From Sandaracinaceae bacterium (GTDB lineage: Bacteria > Myxococcota_A > Polyangia > Polyangiales > Sandaracinaceae), in assembly GCA_019637095.1 (NCBI GenBank), contig JAHBWG010000036.1, forward strand, positions 24,380 through 88,379: a stretch of 64,000 nt of DNA, written 5' to 3'. The notes below the pieces were generated by a model. That model had not been told where the DNA came from, made no database searches, and saw nothing but the letters and a program-made list of their open reading frames with translations. The position numbers and the translations under genes are program-made. Positions 23,910-36,704 of this stretch are shown here, one piece after another (position 1 is the stretch's first letter; every line of letters begins with the position of its first letter).

Positions 23910-26159
23910 TCACCGAGCCTCGGCCGCCCTCGGCGCGCCGAACCGCGCGAGCAGAGGGTGCACCGCGACGCGCACGTCGAACTCCGCCTCGATGCGCCGG
24001 CGCCCCTCGGCGGCGAGCCGATCGCCGAGGGCGCGGTCGGTGGCGAGGCGGGCCATCTGGCGCGCGAGCGCCGGCCAGTTCGAGACGGTGAAGCCGAGCC
24101 CGGTCACGTCGTTCTCGACGAGCTCGGGGATGCCGCCGACGAGCGGCGCGACGACCGGCACCCCGATCGCCATCGCCTCCATGAGCACGACGGGCAGCCC
24201 CTCCATGAGGCTCGAGACGACGAGCGCGTCCGCCTCGGCGATGTGCTCGAGCGCGGCGCGCTCGCGCGCGTGCCCGACGAGCCGCACCCGCGCCGGCGCA
24301 GGCAGCGCCGCGACGCGCGCCTCGATCGCGCCGCGCTCCGGCCCCTCGCCGACCAACACGAGCTCGGCGTCGATCCCGCGCTCGAGGACCTCCGCGAACG
24401 CGGCGAGCAAGCCGAGGTGCGCCTTCTCCGGCGAGAGCCGCGCGACGCACACGAAGCGGAAGGGCGCTCCGGCAGGCCGCGGCCGCCGCGCCGGCATCGC
24501 GGCGAGATCCACGCCGCAGCGCACGATCCCGAGCTTGTCGTGGTGCGCCGGCTCCACCGTCCGGAACGCCTGCGCGCGCCCGAAGTCGCTCACGCACGCG
24601 ACGAACGACGCGTGGCGGATCTTGTCGCCGAGCAGCAGCCCCGCCGGATAGTCGAACTCGCTGATCCCGTGGATCGTGAAGCTCCAGTCGAGGTCGAGGT
24701 AGCTCGACGCGAGGTGGCCCACGATGGCGGCCGGGTTGGCGAAGTGGTTGTGCAGGTGCTCCACGCCGCGCGCCTCGAGCTCTCGGGCGAGGTGCATCGC
24801 CTCCGCGAAGTAGACCGCGGCGTACGCGGCGCCTCGCACGCCCGGTGGGCGATGGCGGAGCGCCTCGCGGGCGGTCCGCACGAACGCGCGCGGCCGGCGG
24901 GCGAGCCGCCCCGCGATCGAGGAGAGCACCGCGGCGGGCTTGGGCGGCAGCACGTAGAACGTCTCGTCGACGGCGCGCTGCTCCCGCTCGCCGAAGATCT
25001 CCTCCGGCGCGGGGGGCCGCACGCTGAAGGTCTCGACGGGGACGCCCTCGGCTCGCAGCGCGTCGACCTCGCGCCGGATGAAGGTGTGGCTCGGCGCCGG
25101 GTACTGGCTCGTGAGGTACGCGACGCGCCGCGTCGGGGCCGCGTCGGCCGATGCGTCGGGCACGCGCGCCCACCGGAAGCGCAGCGCGAGACGCTCGGGC
25201 GAGAGCCGCCCGTCGGCCGCGCGCAGCGCGTCGGAGGCGATGTCCCAGCGCGCGAGCGCGAGCGGGTCGGCGCCGGGCGCGTTGGCGCCCCACCGCGTCG
25301 TGACGCCGAGGCGGTAGCCCGCGGCGCGCGCGGCGGCGCGGGTGCGCGCGTCCGCGTCGCCGTTCGGATAGCAGATCGCGGCGACCTCGTGGCCGAGCTC
25401 GGCGGCGAGCCGCGCGCGAGAGCCGGCGAGCTCGCGCTCGAGCCGCGCGTCGTCGCACCGCGGCAGGATCGGGTGCGTCGCGGCGTGCGAGCCGATCTCG
25501 TGGCCCTCGGCCGCGAGCGCGCGCACCTCGTCCCAGCTCATGATCGCGTCCCACGCGGGGCGGGTAACCTCGCCGGCGGCGCGCTCGATGCGGTCGACCC
25601 ACGCCTCCCGCGCGGGCGTCGGGAGCCGCTTCGCCCGCTCGAGCGCCGCCTCGAGCGGCCGGCCGCCGAGCAGCACACGCAGCCGCTCGGGGTCGCGCGC
25701 GCCGAGCGCCGCGGCGGCGAAGCCGACGCGGTCGTGCCAGAGCGGGCCGCCCCCGTCGACGGCGTCGGTCGTCACGAAGAACGTCGCGCGCACGCCGTGT
25801 CGCTCCAGCACCTCTCGCCCGTAAACGAAGTTGTCGCGTTGGCCGTCGTCGAAGGTGATCGCGAGCAGGGGGCGCTCCGGGCGCTCCCCGCCCGCCCAGC
25901 GCGCGTGCACCTCGGCGAGCGGTCCGGGCGTGAAGTGTCGCGCGAAGAGCCCGAGGCAGAAGTCGAGCTCTTCGGGGGTGACGGCGAGGCCCGGGAACGC
26001 GTAGCGCGCGCGCGCGGGCTCGGGCAGCACGCGGTGGAACGTCGCGATCGCGAGCGCGCCGCGGAAGGCGCGCTCGGGGCGCGTGATCCCCGCGCGCGAC
26101 AGCACCCACGCGGCGGCGTCGCGTGCTCGAGGCTTGGCGTCAGCGAACGGCGCGACCAC
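23910..26159 (-). CDS. polysaccharide deacetylase-glycosyltransferase 4 fusion
   Basis: 749 residues joining two enzymes. Residues ~35-330: a CE4/NodB domain with FHRV, ITFDDG at 101-106, GSHAATH (H225, H229) and CYPNGDAD. Residues ~345-745: a GT-B family 4 transferase with VAYLTSQYPAPSHTFIRREV at its start, GVDLAAM, VCVARLSPEKAH, LVGEGPE and the EX7E motif in MEGLPVVLMEAMAIG. Both halves keep their key residues. Last gene of the presumed wza-NRPS-wzy unit. GTG start with TACCGT 8 nt upstream, which may be an internal promoter. It could couple transfer of a hexosamine to its deacetylation (inference). No signal peptide, so it is cytoplasmic. Confidence 0.85.
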   Translation of the reverse strand: MVAPFADAKPRARDAAAWVLSRAGITRPERAFRGALAIATFHRVLPEPARARYAFPGLAVTPEELDFCLGLFARHFTPGPLAEVHARWAGGERPERPLLAITFDDGQRDNFVYGREVLERHGVRATFFVTTDAVDGGGPLWHDRVGFAAAALGARDPERLRVLLGGRPLEAALERAKRLPTPAREAWVDRIERAAGEVTRPAWDAIMSWDEVRALAAEGHEIGSHAATHPILPRCDDARLERELAGSRARLAAELGHEVAAICYPNGDADARTRAAARAAGYRLGVTTRWGANAPGADPLALARWDIASDALRAADGRLSPERLALRFRWARVPDASADAAPTRRVAYLTSQYPAPSHTFIRREVDALRAEGVPVETFSVRPPAPEEIFGEREQRAVDETFYVLPPKPAAVLSSIAGRLARRPRAFVRTAREALRHRPPGVRGAAYAAVYFAEAMHLARELEARGVEHLHNHFANPAAIVGHLASSYLDLDWSFTIHGISEFDYPAGLLLGDKIRHASFVACVSDFGRAQAFRTVEPAHHDKLGIVRCGVDLAAMPARRPRPAGAPFRFVCVARLSPEKAHLGLLAAFAEVLERGIDAELVLVGEGPERGAIEARVAALPAPARVRLVGHARERAALEHIAEADALVVSSLMEGLPVVLMEAMAIGVPVVAPLVGGIPELVENDVTGLGFTVSNWPALARQMARLATDRALGDRLAAEGRRRIEAEFDVRVAVHPLLARFGAPRAAEAR

Positions 26160-26167
26160 GTCGCGCG

Positions 26168-26173
26168 ACGGTA
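26168..26173 (-). promoter_or_regulatory. -10-like TACCGT, leaderless type
   Basis: TACCGT on the minus strand ends 8 nt before GTG 26159. Confidence 0.35.
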
Positions 26174-26192
26174 GCCGCCGGCGCGGCGCCGA

Positions 26193-27656
26193 TCAACTGG
26201 GCCGAGCGCTCGCCGCCCGCGGATCGGGCGTGCTGACGCGCCGCCGGCCGCGGACCCTCGCCGGCGCTGGCTCCTTCGACCACGCCCCGCCCTTTCGCGC
26301 GCTCTCCTGCAGCACGCCGAGCAGCGCGCCCGCGAGCACGTAGGGGTAGGTGGCGAAGAGCCCGTTCGGGATCAGGTCGAGCGCGAGCACCGCGCAGATC
26401 ACCGTGAGCCCCGCGACGAGCGTCCGGTCCGCCGGGAAACGGAACCGCGCGAGGCGCAGGGCCGCGAGCAAGACGGGGATCAGCAGCGGACCGAACCGCG
26501 TGACGAACCCGACGACGCCGTGGATGCCCAGGACGATGATCCAGTGGCCGTCGGCGATGCTCGACTCGCGCCCGTCGTCGGCGGAGTAGACGCTCGCGCG
26601 CCCGAACCCGCCCCAGCCGAACCACAGCCGCTCGCGCGCCTTCTCGAGCAGCACCAGCTCGTTGTCGAACCGGAACTCGAGCGACTGCGCCCGATCCTCG
26701 CCGAACGCGGCGGTCGCCTGCTCGACGAGGCCCTCGGCGGGGAACCAGTCGAAGGCGCGCAGCATCGGGTAGATCGCCACGAAGCACGCCACGGCGAACG
26801 CGGTGCGCACCTGCGCCACCGGCGAGGCGAACGCGATCAGCGCGCCGAAGGCGGCCGCGTACATGATGGAGCCGGTGCTCTTGCAGATCACGACGATCAC
26901 GAACAGGCCGAGGGCCACTCGCTTGGCGGGCCAGCGGTAGACGGTGTCATCGCGCTTGGCGAGGACCGCGGCGCCCAGCATCGCGACGCACATGAAGAGC
27001 GACAGCGCCAGACCGTGCGCCATGAAGTTCATCGGGCGGTAGCCGCCCCAGCGCATGGTCTGCAGGAAGTCGAGGTGCGCGCCGTAGCCGTACACCCAGG
27101 TGTGCCACTGCGGGCTCAGCCGGATCTCGACGAGCAGGAAGAGCGTCTGCACGAGCGCCGAGGCGCCCAGGAACTTCAGGAGGTCCACGACGTCCCGCCG
27201 GCTGCGGAAGAAGGCGCGGCCGAGGAGGAACGGGAGGAAGACGGACAAGAGCGCGCTGACCCCGTACTGGAGGCCGTCGTTGAAGATGAGGCCCTGGACC
27301 TCGTGCGTCCGCCAGGAGCCGTAGCGGAGCGCGTCCGTGTTCGTCTGCCAGGTGATGAAGCCCGCGACGACCGCGACGACGAGGAGCAGGTCGACCCCCC
27401 GCCCGATGTGCGCGCGCGCGAGCGCCGGGCGCCAGCGCACCAGCGCGACGACGAAGAGGAACAGGTACGGCAGCGAGTGCTTGTCGAGCGGCGGGACGGC
27501 GGGCAGCTTGATGAAGGCGCCCTCGGGCCCGAAGAGCGTCGCGAAGAACACCACGTAGAGCACCGCGATCGGCGGCCGCTTCGCCCACACCGCGAACGCG
27601 GTGACGGGGAACAGCATGAGCAGCGCGATGAGCGCGGGCGTCGTGAACTCACCCAC
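26193..27656 (-). CDS. O-antigen ligase/polymerase-like (Wzy/WaaL) membrane protein
   Basis: 487 residues with about 11-12 hydrophobic helices and a large soluble loop (~residues 305-380). That loop contains FRFDNELVLLEKARERLWFGWGGFGR and an HWIIVLGIHGVVG segment typical of the O-antigen ligase (Wzy_C) family, where a conserved Arg and a WGxG/HNxxL-type motif are usual. A Wzy polymerase or a ligase is expected here; the sequence alone does not separate them. It lies 105 nt after the megaenzyme gene and 33 nt before the deacetylase-GT4 gene, all on the same strand. Confidence 0.8.
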   Translation of the reverse strand: MGEFTTPALIALLMLFPVTAFAVWAKRPPIAVLYVVFFATLFGPEGAFIKLPAVPPLDKHSLPYLFLFVVALVRWRPALARAHIGRGVDLLLVVAVVAGFITWQTNTDALRYGSWRTHEVQGLIFNDGLQYGVSALLSVFLPFLLGRAFFRSRRDVVDLLKFLGASALVQTLFLLVEIRLSPQWHTWVYGYGAHLDFLQTMRWGGYRPMNFMAHGLALSLFMCVAMLGAAVLAKRDDTVYRWPAKRVALGLFVIVVICKSTGSIMYAAAFGALIAFASPVAQVRTAFAVACFVAIYPMLRAFDWFPAEGLVEQATAAFGEDRAQSLEFRFDNELVLLEKARERLWFGWGGFGRASVYSADDGRESSIADGHWIIVLGIHGVVGFVTRFGPLLIPVLLAALRLARFRFPADRTLVAGLTVICAVLALDLIPNGLFATYPYVLAGALLGVLQESARKGGAWSKEPAPARVRGRRRVSTPDPRAASARPS

Positions 27657-27761
27657 GAGGACCCCCGACCGCCCTCACGCGACCCCGCTCGCGCCGCGCG
27701 CCTCTCGTGCGTGCCGCACGCTCGACGGGTTCTCCCCGCGCGCCCTCTCGAGGCAAGGCCC

Positions 27762-32390
<4,629 letters not shown>

Positions 32391-32410
32391 GGTCGGGTCC
32401 TCCTCGGAGG

Positions 32411-33436
32411 TCAGGGGCCGGCGGTCGCGGGGGATGGGAGCGCGACGAACAAGATCGAGGCGGCGGCGGCGAGCCCGAACAGGCCGGACATCGCGTTCAT
32501 GCCGTCGCGGAAGTCGGCCAGCGCGCTCGAGCCCACGTAGACGATGTCGCCGGGGGCGAGGACCGGGTCCGGGTGCTCGCCCGCCACGATGTGGTCGAGC
32601 GCCGCGCGATAGACCGCGGGGCGATCGGAGGGACCGCGCATGATCAGGATGTCGCCGTTGTTCGCGTCGCGCGTCGTCCCGCCCGCCATCGCGAGCGCCT
32701 GGGAGAGGCGGATGCCCTCCTGGAAGTGCAGGACGCGCGCGCTCGCGACCTGCCCGAGCACGCTGATCAGCCCCGTGCGCTGCGGCGGCACGTAGAGGTG
32801 ATCGCCGGGCCGGATCCGGATGTTGTGGCGCGGGTCTCCGGTCAGCGCGATGCGCACGCTGATCGGGACGCCGGAGCCGCCGCGCACGAGCCGGGCGAGG
32901 TCGAGGTCGGACAGGAACGTGCCGTCCTCTCCCCGCGAAGGCCCTCCCGCCGCGGCCAACAGATCGGCCACGCGCATCCCCGGTGTGATCTGCACGCGGC
33001 CTTGCGCCCCCACGGCTCCGAGCACGGTGGCCTGCTGGCCGACCGGCTCGGTCACGATCACCGTCACGCGCACGGTGCGGTTGAACGGGCGCATGCCCTC
33101 CTCGATCCGCGCCTCCGCCTGGGTCAGCGGCACGCCGAGCACCTCGACGTCGCCGACGAGCGGCACGTGCAGCATCCCGCGCTCGTCGACGCTGAGGCCC
33201 TCGACGTACGAGACCTCCACGCTCTCGAGGCGGAGCGTGACGCGGTCGCCGGGGTAGAGCGTCAGCGGCTGCGGCGGGTCGGCGTCGAGGCCGGTCGGGG
33301 TGGCGTCGACGACGCGGAAGCCGTCGTCCGCGCCGGGGTAGGCGGGCGCGCGCGGCGGTCCGCCGCCACCGCACCCGGGAGCGACGGCCAGGGCCGCGAG
33401 GAGCGCCGCGAGGCTCAGGGCGTTGGATCTGCGCAC
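32411..33436 (-). CDS. Wza-like polysaccharide export lipoprotein
   Basis: 341 residues from GTG 33436. Lipobox Cys at residue 22 (LAVAPGC). Poly_export domain with LYPGDRVTLRLESVEVSYVE, GMLHVPLVGDVEVLG and LTQAEARIEEGM. SLBB-type repeats follow (VLGAVGAQGRVQITPGM, VLGQVASARVLHFQEGI). A C-terminal hydrophobic segment (GLFGLAAAASILFVAL) could be the membrane-spanning helix of the octameric outer-membrane channel. First gene of the unit leading into the megaenzyme, and divergent from the WbaP-like gene. The open frame continues upstream, but the signal peptide fixes the start. Confidence 0.9.
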   Translation of the reverse strand: MRRSNALSLAALLAALAVAPGCGGGGPPRAPAYPGADDGFRVVDATPTGLDADPPQPLTLYPGDRVTLRLESVEVSYVEGLSVDERGMLHVPLVGDVEVLGVPLTQAEARIEEGMRPFNRTVRVTVIVTEPVGQQATVLGAVGAQGRVQITPGMRVADLLAAAGGPSRGEDGTFLSDLDLARLVRGGSGVPISVRIALTGDPRHNIRIRPGDHLYVPPQRTGLISVLGQVASARVLHFQEGIRLSQALAMAGGTTRDANNGDILIMRGPSDRPAVYRAALDHIVAGEHPDPVLAPGDIVYVGSSALADFRDGMNAMSGLFGLAAAASILFVALPSPATAGP

Positions 33437-33614
33437 GGACCGCCTGATAATCCGCCGCGGCCCGGGCTGCAAGGATCCTCGCGAGGCTCCGCCGCGTAGG
33501 TTGGTGGCGCCGCGAGGAGCCATCGGTGGCCACTCGGGTGGCCAGTTCGCGACGGGGTGGCGCCTCCCGTTGCCCCATCGGAGCGCGGCATGCTCCTTGT
33601 AGCTGGCGTGCAAA

Positions 33615-33656
33615 CCTCCTCTCTGGGAGGATTCCGAGGCCCATGGCGCTTGCCAT
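33615..33656 (+). other. two small hairpins upstream of WbaP-like gene
   Basis: CCTCC/GGAGG (33615-33619 and 33626-33630) and ATGGC/GCCAT (33643-33647 and 33652-33656) sit in the 234-nt divergent region, just before ATG 33671. The first hides a GGAGG sequence. Chance formation is possible at this GC content. I see nothing else clear in the region. Confidence 0.25.
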
Positions 33657-33670
33657 CATCAGCGGAACCG

Positions 33671-35080
33671 ATGCGTAACCGTGGCTTGATCCGACCCCAC
33701 CACTCCGTGCTCGTCCTCGTCCAGCGCGGCGCGGACGCGGGGCTGATCGCGCTCGTCCACGTGGTGTTGACGTTGGCCTATTCGCCGAGCGAGTGGACCG
33801 ACCACGACACCGTGGCGACGGGGGCCGCCGCGACGCTCTTCCTCTTCGCGGCGGAGGCGGCCGGCCTGTACCACGGCTGGCGCGGGGTCCCGCTCCGCCG
33901 GGAGCTGTTCCGCGTCTTCGCCGCGTGGGCGGTGGTCGCGGCCGCGATGCTCTTCGGCGCGTTCGCGCTCAAGGAGTCCGCGCGGTTCTCCCGCGTCGTC
34001 ACCGTGGGCTGGTTCGTCGCCGCGCCGTTCGCCGTCGCCCTCTGGCGCACGGTCGTGCGCCTCACGCTCTCGGAGCTCCGGCGCCGCGGCCGCAACACGC
34101 GGCGCGTCGCCATCGCGGGCATGACGGAGATGGGCGAGCGCGTCGCCAAGGCGCTCCACGAGAGCCCCTGGCTCGGCATGCAGCTCCTCGGCTTCTTCGA
34201 CGACCGCACGAAGGAGCGCCGCCACGATCTGAAGAGCGAGTACGGCGACTGCATCGGCGGCTTCGACGACCTCGTGACGTGGGCGCGCGACGGCGACGTC
34301 GACCTCATCTACGTGGCGCTCCCGCTGAAGGCCGAGCCGCGCGTCAACGCGATCCTGCGCAAGCTCGCGGACACCACGGCGAGCGTCTACATGGTGCCGG
34401 ACTTCTTCGTCTTCGATCTGCTCCACGGCCGCTGGACGCAGGTGGACGACATCCCCGTCGTCAGCGTCTTCGAGACGCCGTTCTACGGCGTCGACGGCTG
34501 GGTGAAGCGGCTCGAGGACATCGTGCTCGGCACGCTGTTCCTCTCCGTCGCCGCGGTGCCGATGCTGCTCATCGCCGCCGGGATCAAGCTCACGAGCCGC
34601 GGCCCGGTGTTCTTCAAGCAGCGCCGCTACGGCCTGAACGGCGAGGTCATCCCCGTCCTGAAGTTCCGCACGATGCGGGTCGCCGAGGACGGCGCCAAGG
34701 TGACGCAGGCGACGAAGAACGACAGCCGCATCACGCCGTTCGGCGCGTTCCTGCGCCGGACGTCGATGGACGAGCTCCCGCAGCTCATCCACGTGGTCAC
34801 CGGCACGATGTCGCTCGTCGGGCCCCGGCCGCACGCCGTCGCCCACAACGAGGAGTACCGGCAGCTGATCCACGGCTACATGCTGCGTCACAAGGTCAAG
34901 CCGGGGCTCACCGGCTGGGCGCAAGTCAATGGCTGGCGAGGCGAGACGGACACGCTCCACAAGATGCAGAAGCGCGTCGAGCACGACCTCGAGTACATCC
35001 GCCGCTGGGGCATCCTGTTCGACTTGAAGATCATCCTGCTCACGGTGTTCGGCTCGAAGGTCCGACAGAACGCCTACTGA
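33671..35080 (+). CDS. WbaP-like undecaprenyl-phosphate sugar phosphotransferase
   Basis: 469 residues. Four or so N-terminal helices and a CoA-binding-like domain (RRVAIAGMTEMGERVAKAL at ~155) are followed by a C-terminal catalytic bacterial sugar transferase domain. That domain carries KRLEDIVLGTLFLSVAAVPM, GPVFFKQRRYGLNGEVIPVL, KFRTMR, RRTSMDELPQLIHVVTGTMS, LVGPRPHAVAHNEEY, KPGLTGWAQVNGWRG and DLEYIRRW. All PF02397 motifs are present. It transfers a sugar-1-phosphate to undecaprenyl phosphate and so starts repeat-unit synthesis; glucose or galactose is typical. ATG 33671 is chosen because the upstream frame lacks coding character. Divergent from wza. Confidence 0.93.
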   Translation: MRNRGLIRPHHSVLVLVQRGADAGLIALVHVVLTLAYSPSEWTDHDTVATGAAATLFLFAAEAAGLYHGWRGVPLRRELFRVFAAWAVVAAAMLFGAFALKESARFSRVVTVGWFVAAPFAVALWRTVVRLTLSELRRRGRNTRRVAIAGMTEMGERVAKALHESPWLGMQLLGFFDDRTKERRHDLKSEYGDCIGGFDDLVTWARDGDVDLIYVALPLKAEPRVNAILRKLADTTASVYMVPDFFVFDLLHGRWTQVDDIPVVSVFETPFYGVDGWVKRLEDIVLGTLFLSVAAVPMLLIAAGIKLTSRGPVFFKQRRYGLNGEVIPVLKFRTMRVAEDGAKVTQATKNDSRITPFGAFLRRTSMDELPQLIHVVTGTMSLVGPRPHAVAHNEEYRQLIHGYMLRHKVKPGLTGWAQVNGWRGETDTLHKMQKRVEHDLEYIRRWGILFDLKIILLTVFGSKVRQNAY

Positions 35081-35568
35081 CCGGCCGTCCTGCTGACCGC
35101 GCGGTCGACGAGCGATCGGAGCAGGTACATCTGCTCGGCGCCGAGCCCCTGCCCGATGAACGCCGCCCCGTACACGAACGCGGCGAGCGCGAGGCCGGCC
35201 GGCACGGCGAGGAGCGTCCACGGCGGCTGTCCCAGGATCCACTGCGCGAGGCCCCACATCGCGCCGGCGGTCGCGCCGATCGCGATCAGCCCGTAGATCG
35301 CCACGAAGAGCGTCCAGACGTGCGGGTGGGGGGCGAAGCGGCCCGAGAGGCGCGCGCTCGCCGGGGCGTACTCGTCGTCCGGATCCGGGCGCTGCGCCTC
35401 GAGCTCGAGCTGCGGAGAGAAGAAGTGGCGCTGCGCGGGCACGATGCGCAACACGGCGTGCTCGCGAAAGACCATCCCCTCGCACGCCAGCTCGTCGGGC
35501 AAGAGCTCGGTGAGCGCGCCGAGGACGGCGGTCGGCTCGGGGTGCTCGAGCGCGAACACCGGCCGCAT
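35074..35568 (-). CDS. two-helix membrane protein, unknown function
   Basis: 164 residues from MRPVFALEHPEPTAV. A soluble N-terminus of ~95 residues contains FREHAVLRIVPAQRHFFSPQ and SGRFAPHPHVWTLF. Two membrane helices follow (FVAIYGLIAIGATAGAMWGL and LLAVPAGLALAAFVYGAAFI). The 3' end overlaps the WbaP-like gene by 7 nt (convergent). An in-frame ATG at 35610 is possible, but its extra residues are Arg/Pro-rich and unconvincing. Unrecognised. Confidence 0.65.
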   Translation of the reverse strand: MRPVFALEHPEPTAVLGALTELLPDELACEGMVFREHAVLRIVPAQRHFFSPQLELEAQRPDPDDEYAPASARLSGRFAPHPHVWTLFVAIYGLIAIGATAGAMWGLAQWILGQPPWTLLAVPAGLALAAFVYGAAFIGQGLGAEQMYLLRSLVDRAVSRTAGQ

Positions 35569-35637
35569 GCGCGGGCGGGTCCGTCGCGTCGGCGCTCGCG
35601 GCGGTCGCATCGGCGGCCCAGGTACGCGCGCCTCCGC

Positions 35638-36150
35638 TCAGCGCACGAGGTGGACGAGCACGCCGTCGCGTCGGGCGGCGGGGACCCGGACACCCGCGAG
35701 CGCCTCGCGCACGCAGGTCTCCTCGGGGGAGCCGGCGAGATCGCCCTGCAGCGACAGGACGATGCGGCCGTCCGAGTCGTAGGCCGCGCGCACGCCGACG
35801 CGCTCGCGCCCGACGCAGCCGAGCACGTCGGCGCGTCGCGCGTCGAGCCCGTTGCGGATCGCGCGCTCGACGTCGGGCGGCGCGCTCGACTCCTCCTCGT
35901 CCCCGGCGGTGGCCGCGGCGGCGCGCTCGGGGAAGCAACGCGGCTCGAACGACGAGGACGTGCACGCGACGATCACCTCGCCCCCGCAGCCGCGCCCGCG
36001 GTAGCGGTACTCGCCGAGCTGCTCCACCTCGGTCGCGGTCCGCGGGCAGTCGAGCGCGCTCGCCGCGTCGCGGAGCGCCGCCGTCCCGGTGTCGAGGTTC
36101 GCGCACCCGAGGCACAGCGCGAACGCGAGCGCGCGCACGCGCTCGCTCAT
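35638..36150 (-). CDS. small Cys-containing lipoprotein
   Basis: 170 residues. [16 protein letters not shown] is a lipoprotein signal (Cys16). The mature part has Cys pairs (YRYRGRGCGGEVIVAC) and a C-terminal VRAAYDSDGRIVLSLQGD stretch with CVREALAGVRVP. That resembles the TonB/AgmX C-terminal pattern (a Cys, then REAL, then VPA) found in many myxobacterial lipoproteins. Its ATG overlaps the carrier-protein stop by 4 nt, so it is the last gene of the carboxylase operon. Its role there is unknown. Confidence 0.75.
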   Translation of the reverse strand: MSERVRALAFALCLGCANLDTGTAALRDAASALDCPRTATEVEQLGEYRYRGRGCGGEVIVACTSSSFEPRCFPERAAAATAGDEEESSAPPDVERAIRNGLDARRADVLGCVGRERVGVRAAYDSDGRIVLSLQGDLAGSPEETCVREALAGVRVPAARRDGVLVHLVR

Positions 36151-36704
36151 TCGAGGACCAGCAGCACGTCCCCCTGGGCCACGTCCGCGCCCTCGACCGG
36201 GACGACGCGGACGACGCGCCCGGGCTCTCCGTCGTAGCGGACGCGGTTGAAGGTCTTCATCACCTCGATGAGCGCGACCGTCTCGCCGCCGGCGAGCGCG
36301 GCGCCTGCCTCGACGAACGGCGGCTCGTCGGGGGCGGGGCGCCCGTAGTAGCGCCCGCCGAGCGGCGCGCGGAACACGGGCCCGGAGGCGCCGGCGGCCT
36401 CGCCGGTGGCGACCGTCGTGTCCGTCGCGCCGCGCACGCCCTCCGGATCCAGGGTGAACAGCGCGTCGCCGTGTCCGACCGGTCGGCGGGCGAGCCGCGG
36501 CCCCGCGGGCTGCGTCGCGACGCCGAACGCGCCGGACGGCGCGACGAGCGGGACCGCGCGTCCGAGCACCTCGAGCGCGCCGATCGTCGTGCCCGCGCGC
36601 ACGAGCGCGCCGTCCGCGAGCGCGTCGCGGAACAGGCCAGGGCAGGGCGCGCGCAGGCACGGCGTCGCGCCGGAGGTGTCGAGGATCGCCTCGAGCGCGC
36701 TCAT
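36147..36704 (-). CDS. biotin carboxyl carrier protein with two biotinyl-like domains
   Basis: 185 residues. The C-terminal domain (~108-185) has the biotinylation site EVMKTFN (Lys150) and a loop of the acetyl-CoA carboxylase carrier type ([14 protein letters not shown]). The N-terminal segment (~15-65: [38 protein letters not shown]) follows the same fold pattern, but the Met-Lys of the site is replaced by Leu-Gly. It therefore looks like a degenerate second biotinyl domain. Overlaps both neighbours by 4 nt (ATGA). Carries CO2 between the biotin carboxylase and the carboxyltransferase of this operon. Confidence 0.85.
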   Translation of the reverse strand: MSALEAILDTSGATPCLRAPCPGLFRDALADGALVRAGTTIGALEVLGRAVPLVAPSGAFGVATQPAGPRLARRPVGHGDALFTLDPEGVRGATDTTVATGEAAGASGPVFRAPLGGRYYGRPAPDEPPFVEAGAALAGGETVALIEVMKTFNRVRYDGEPGRVVRVVPVEGADVAQGDVLLVLE

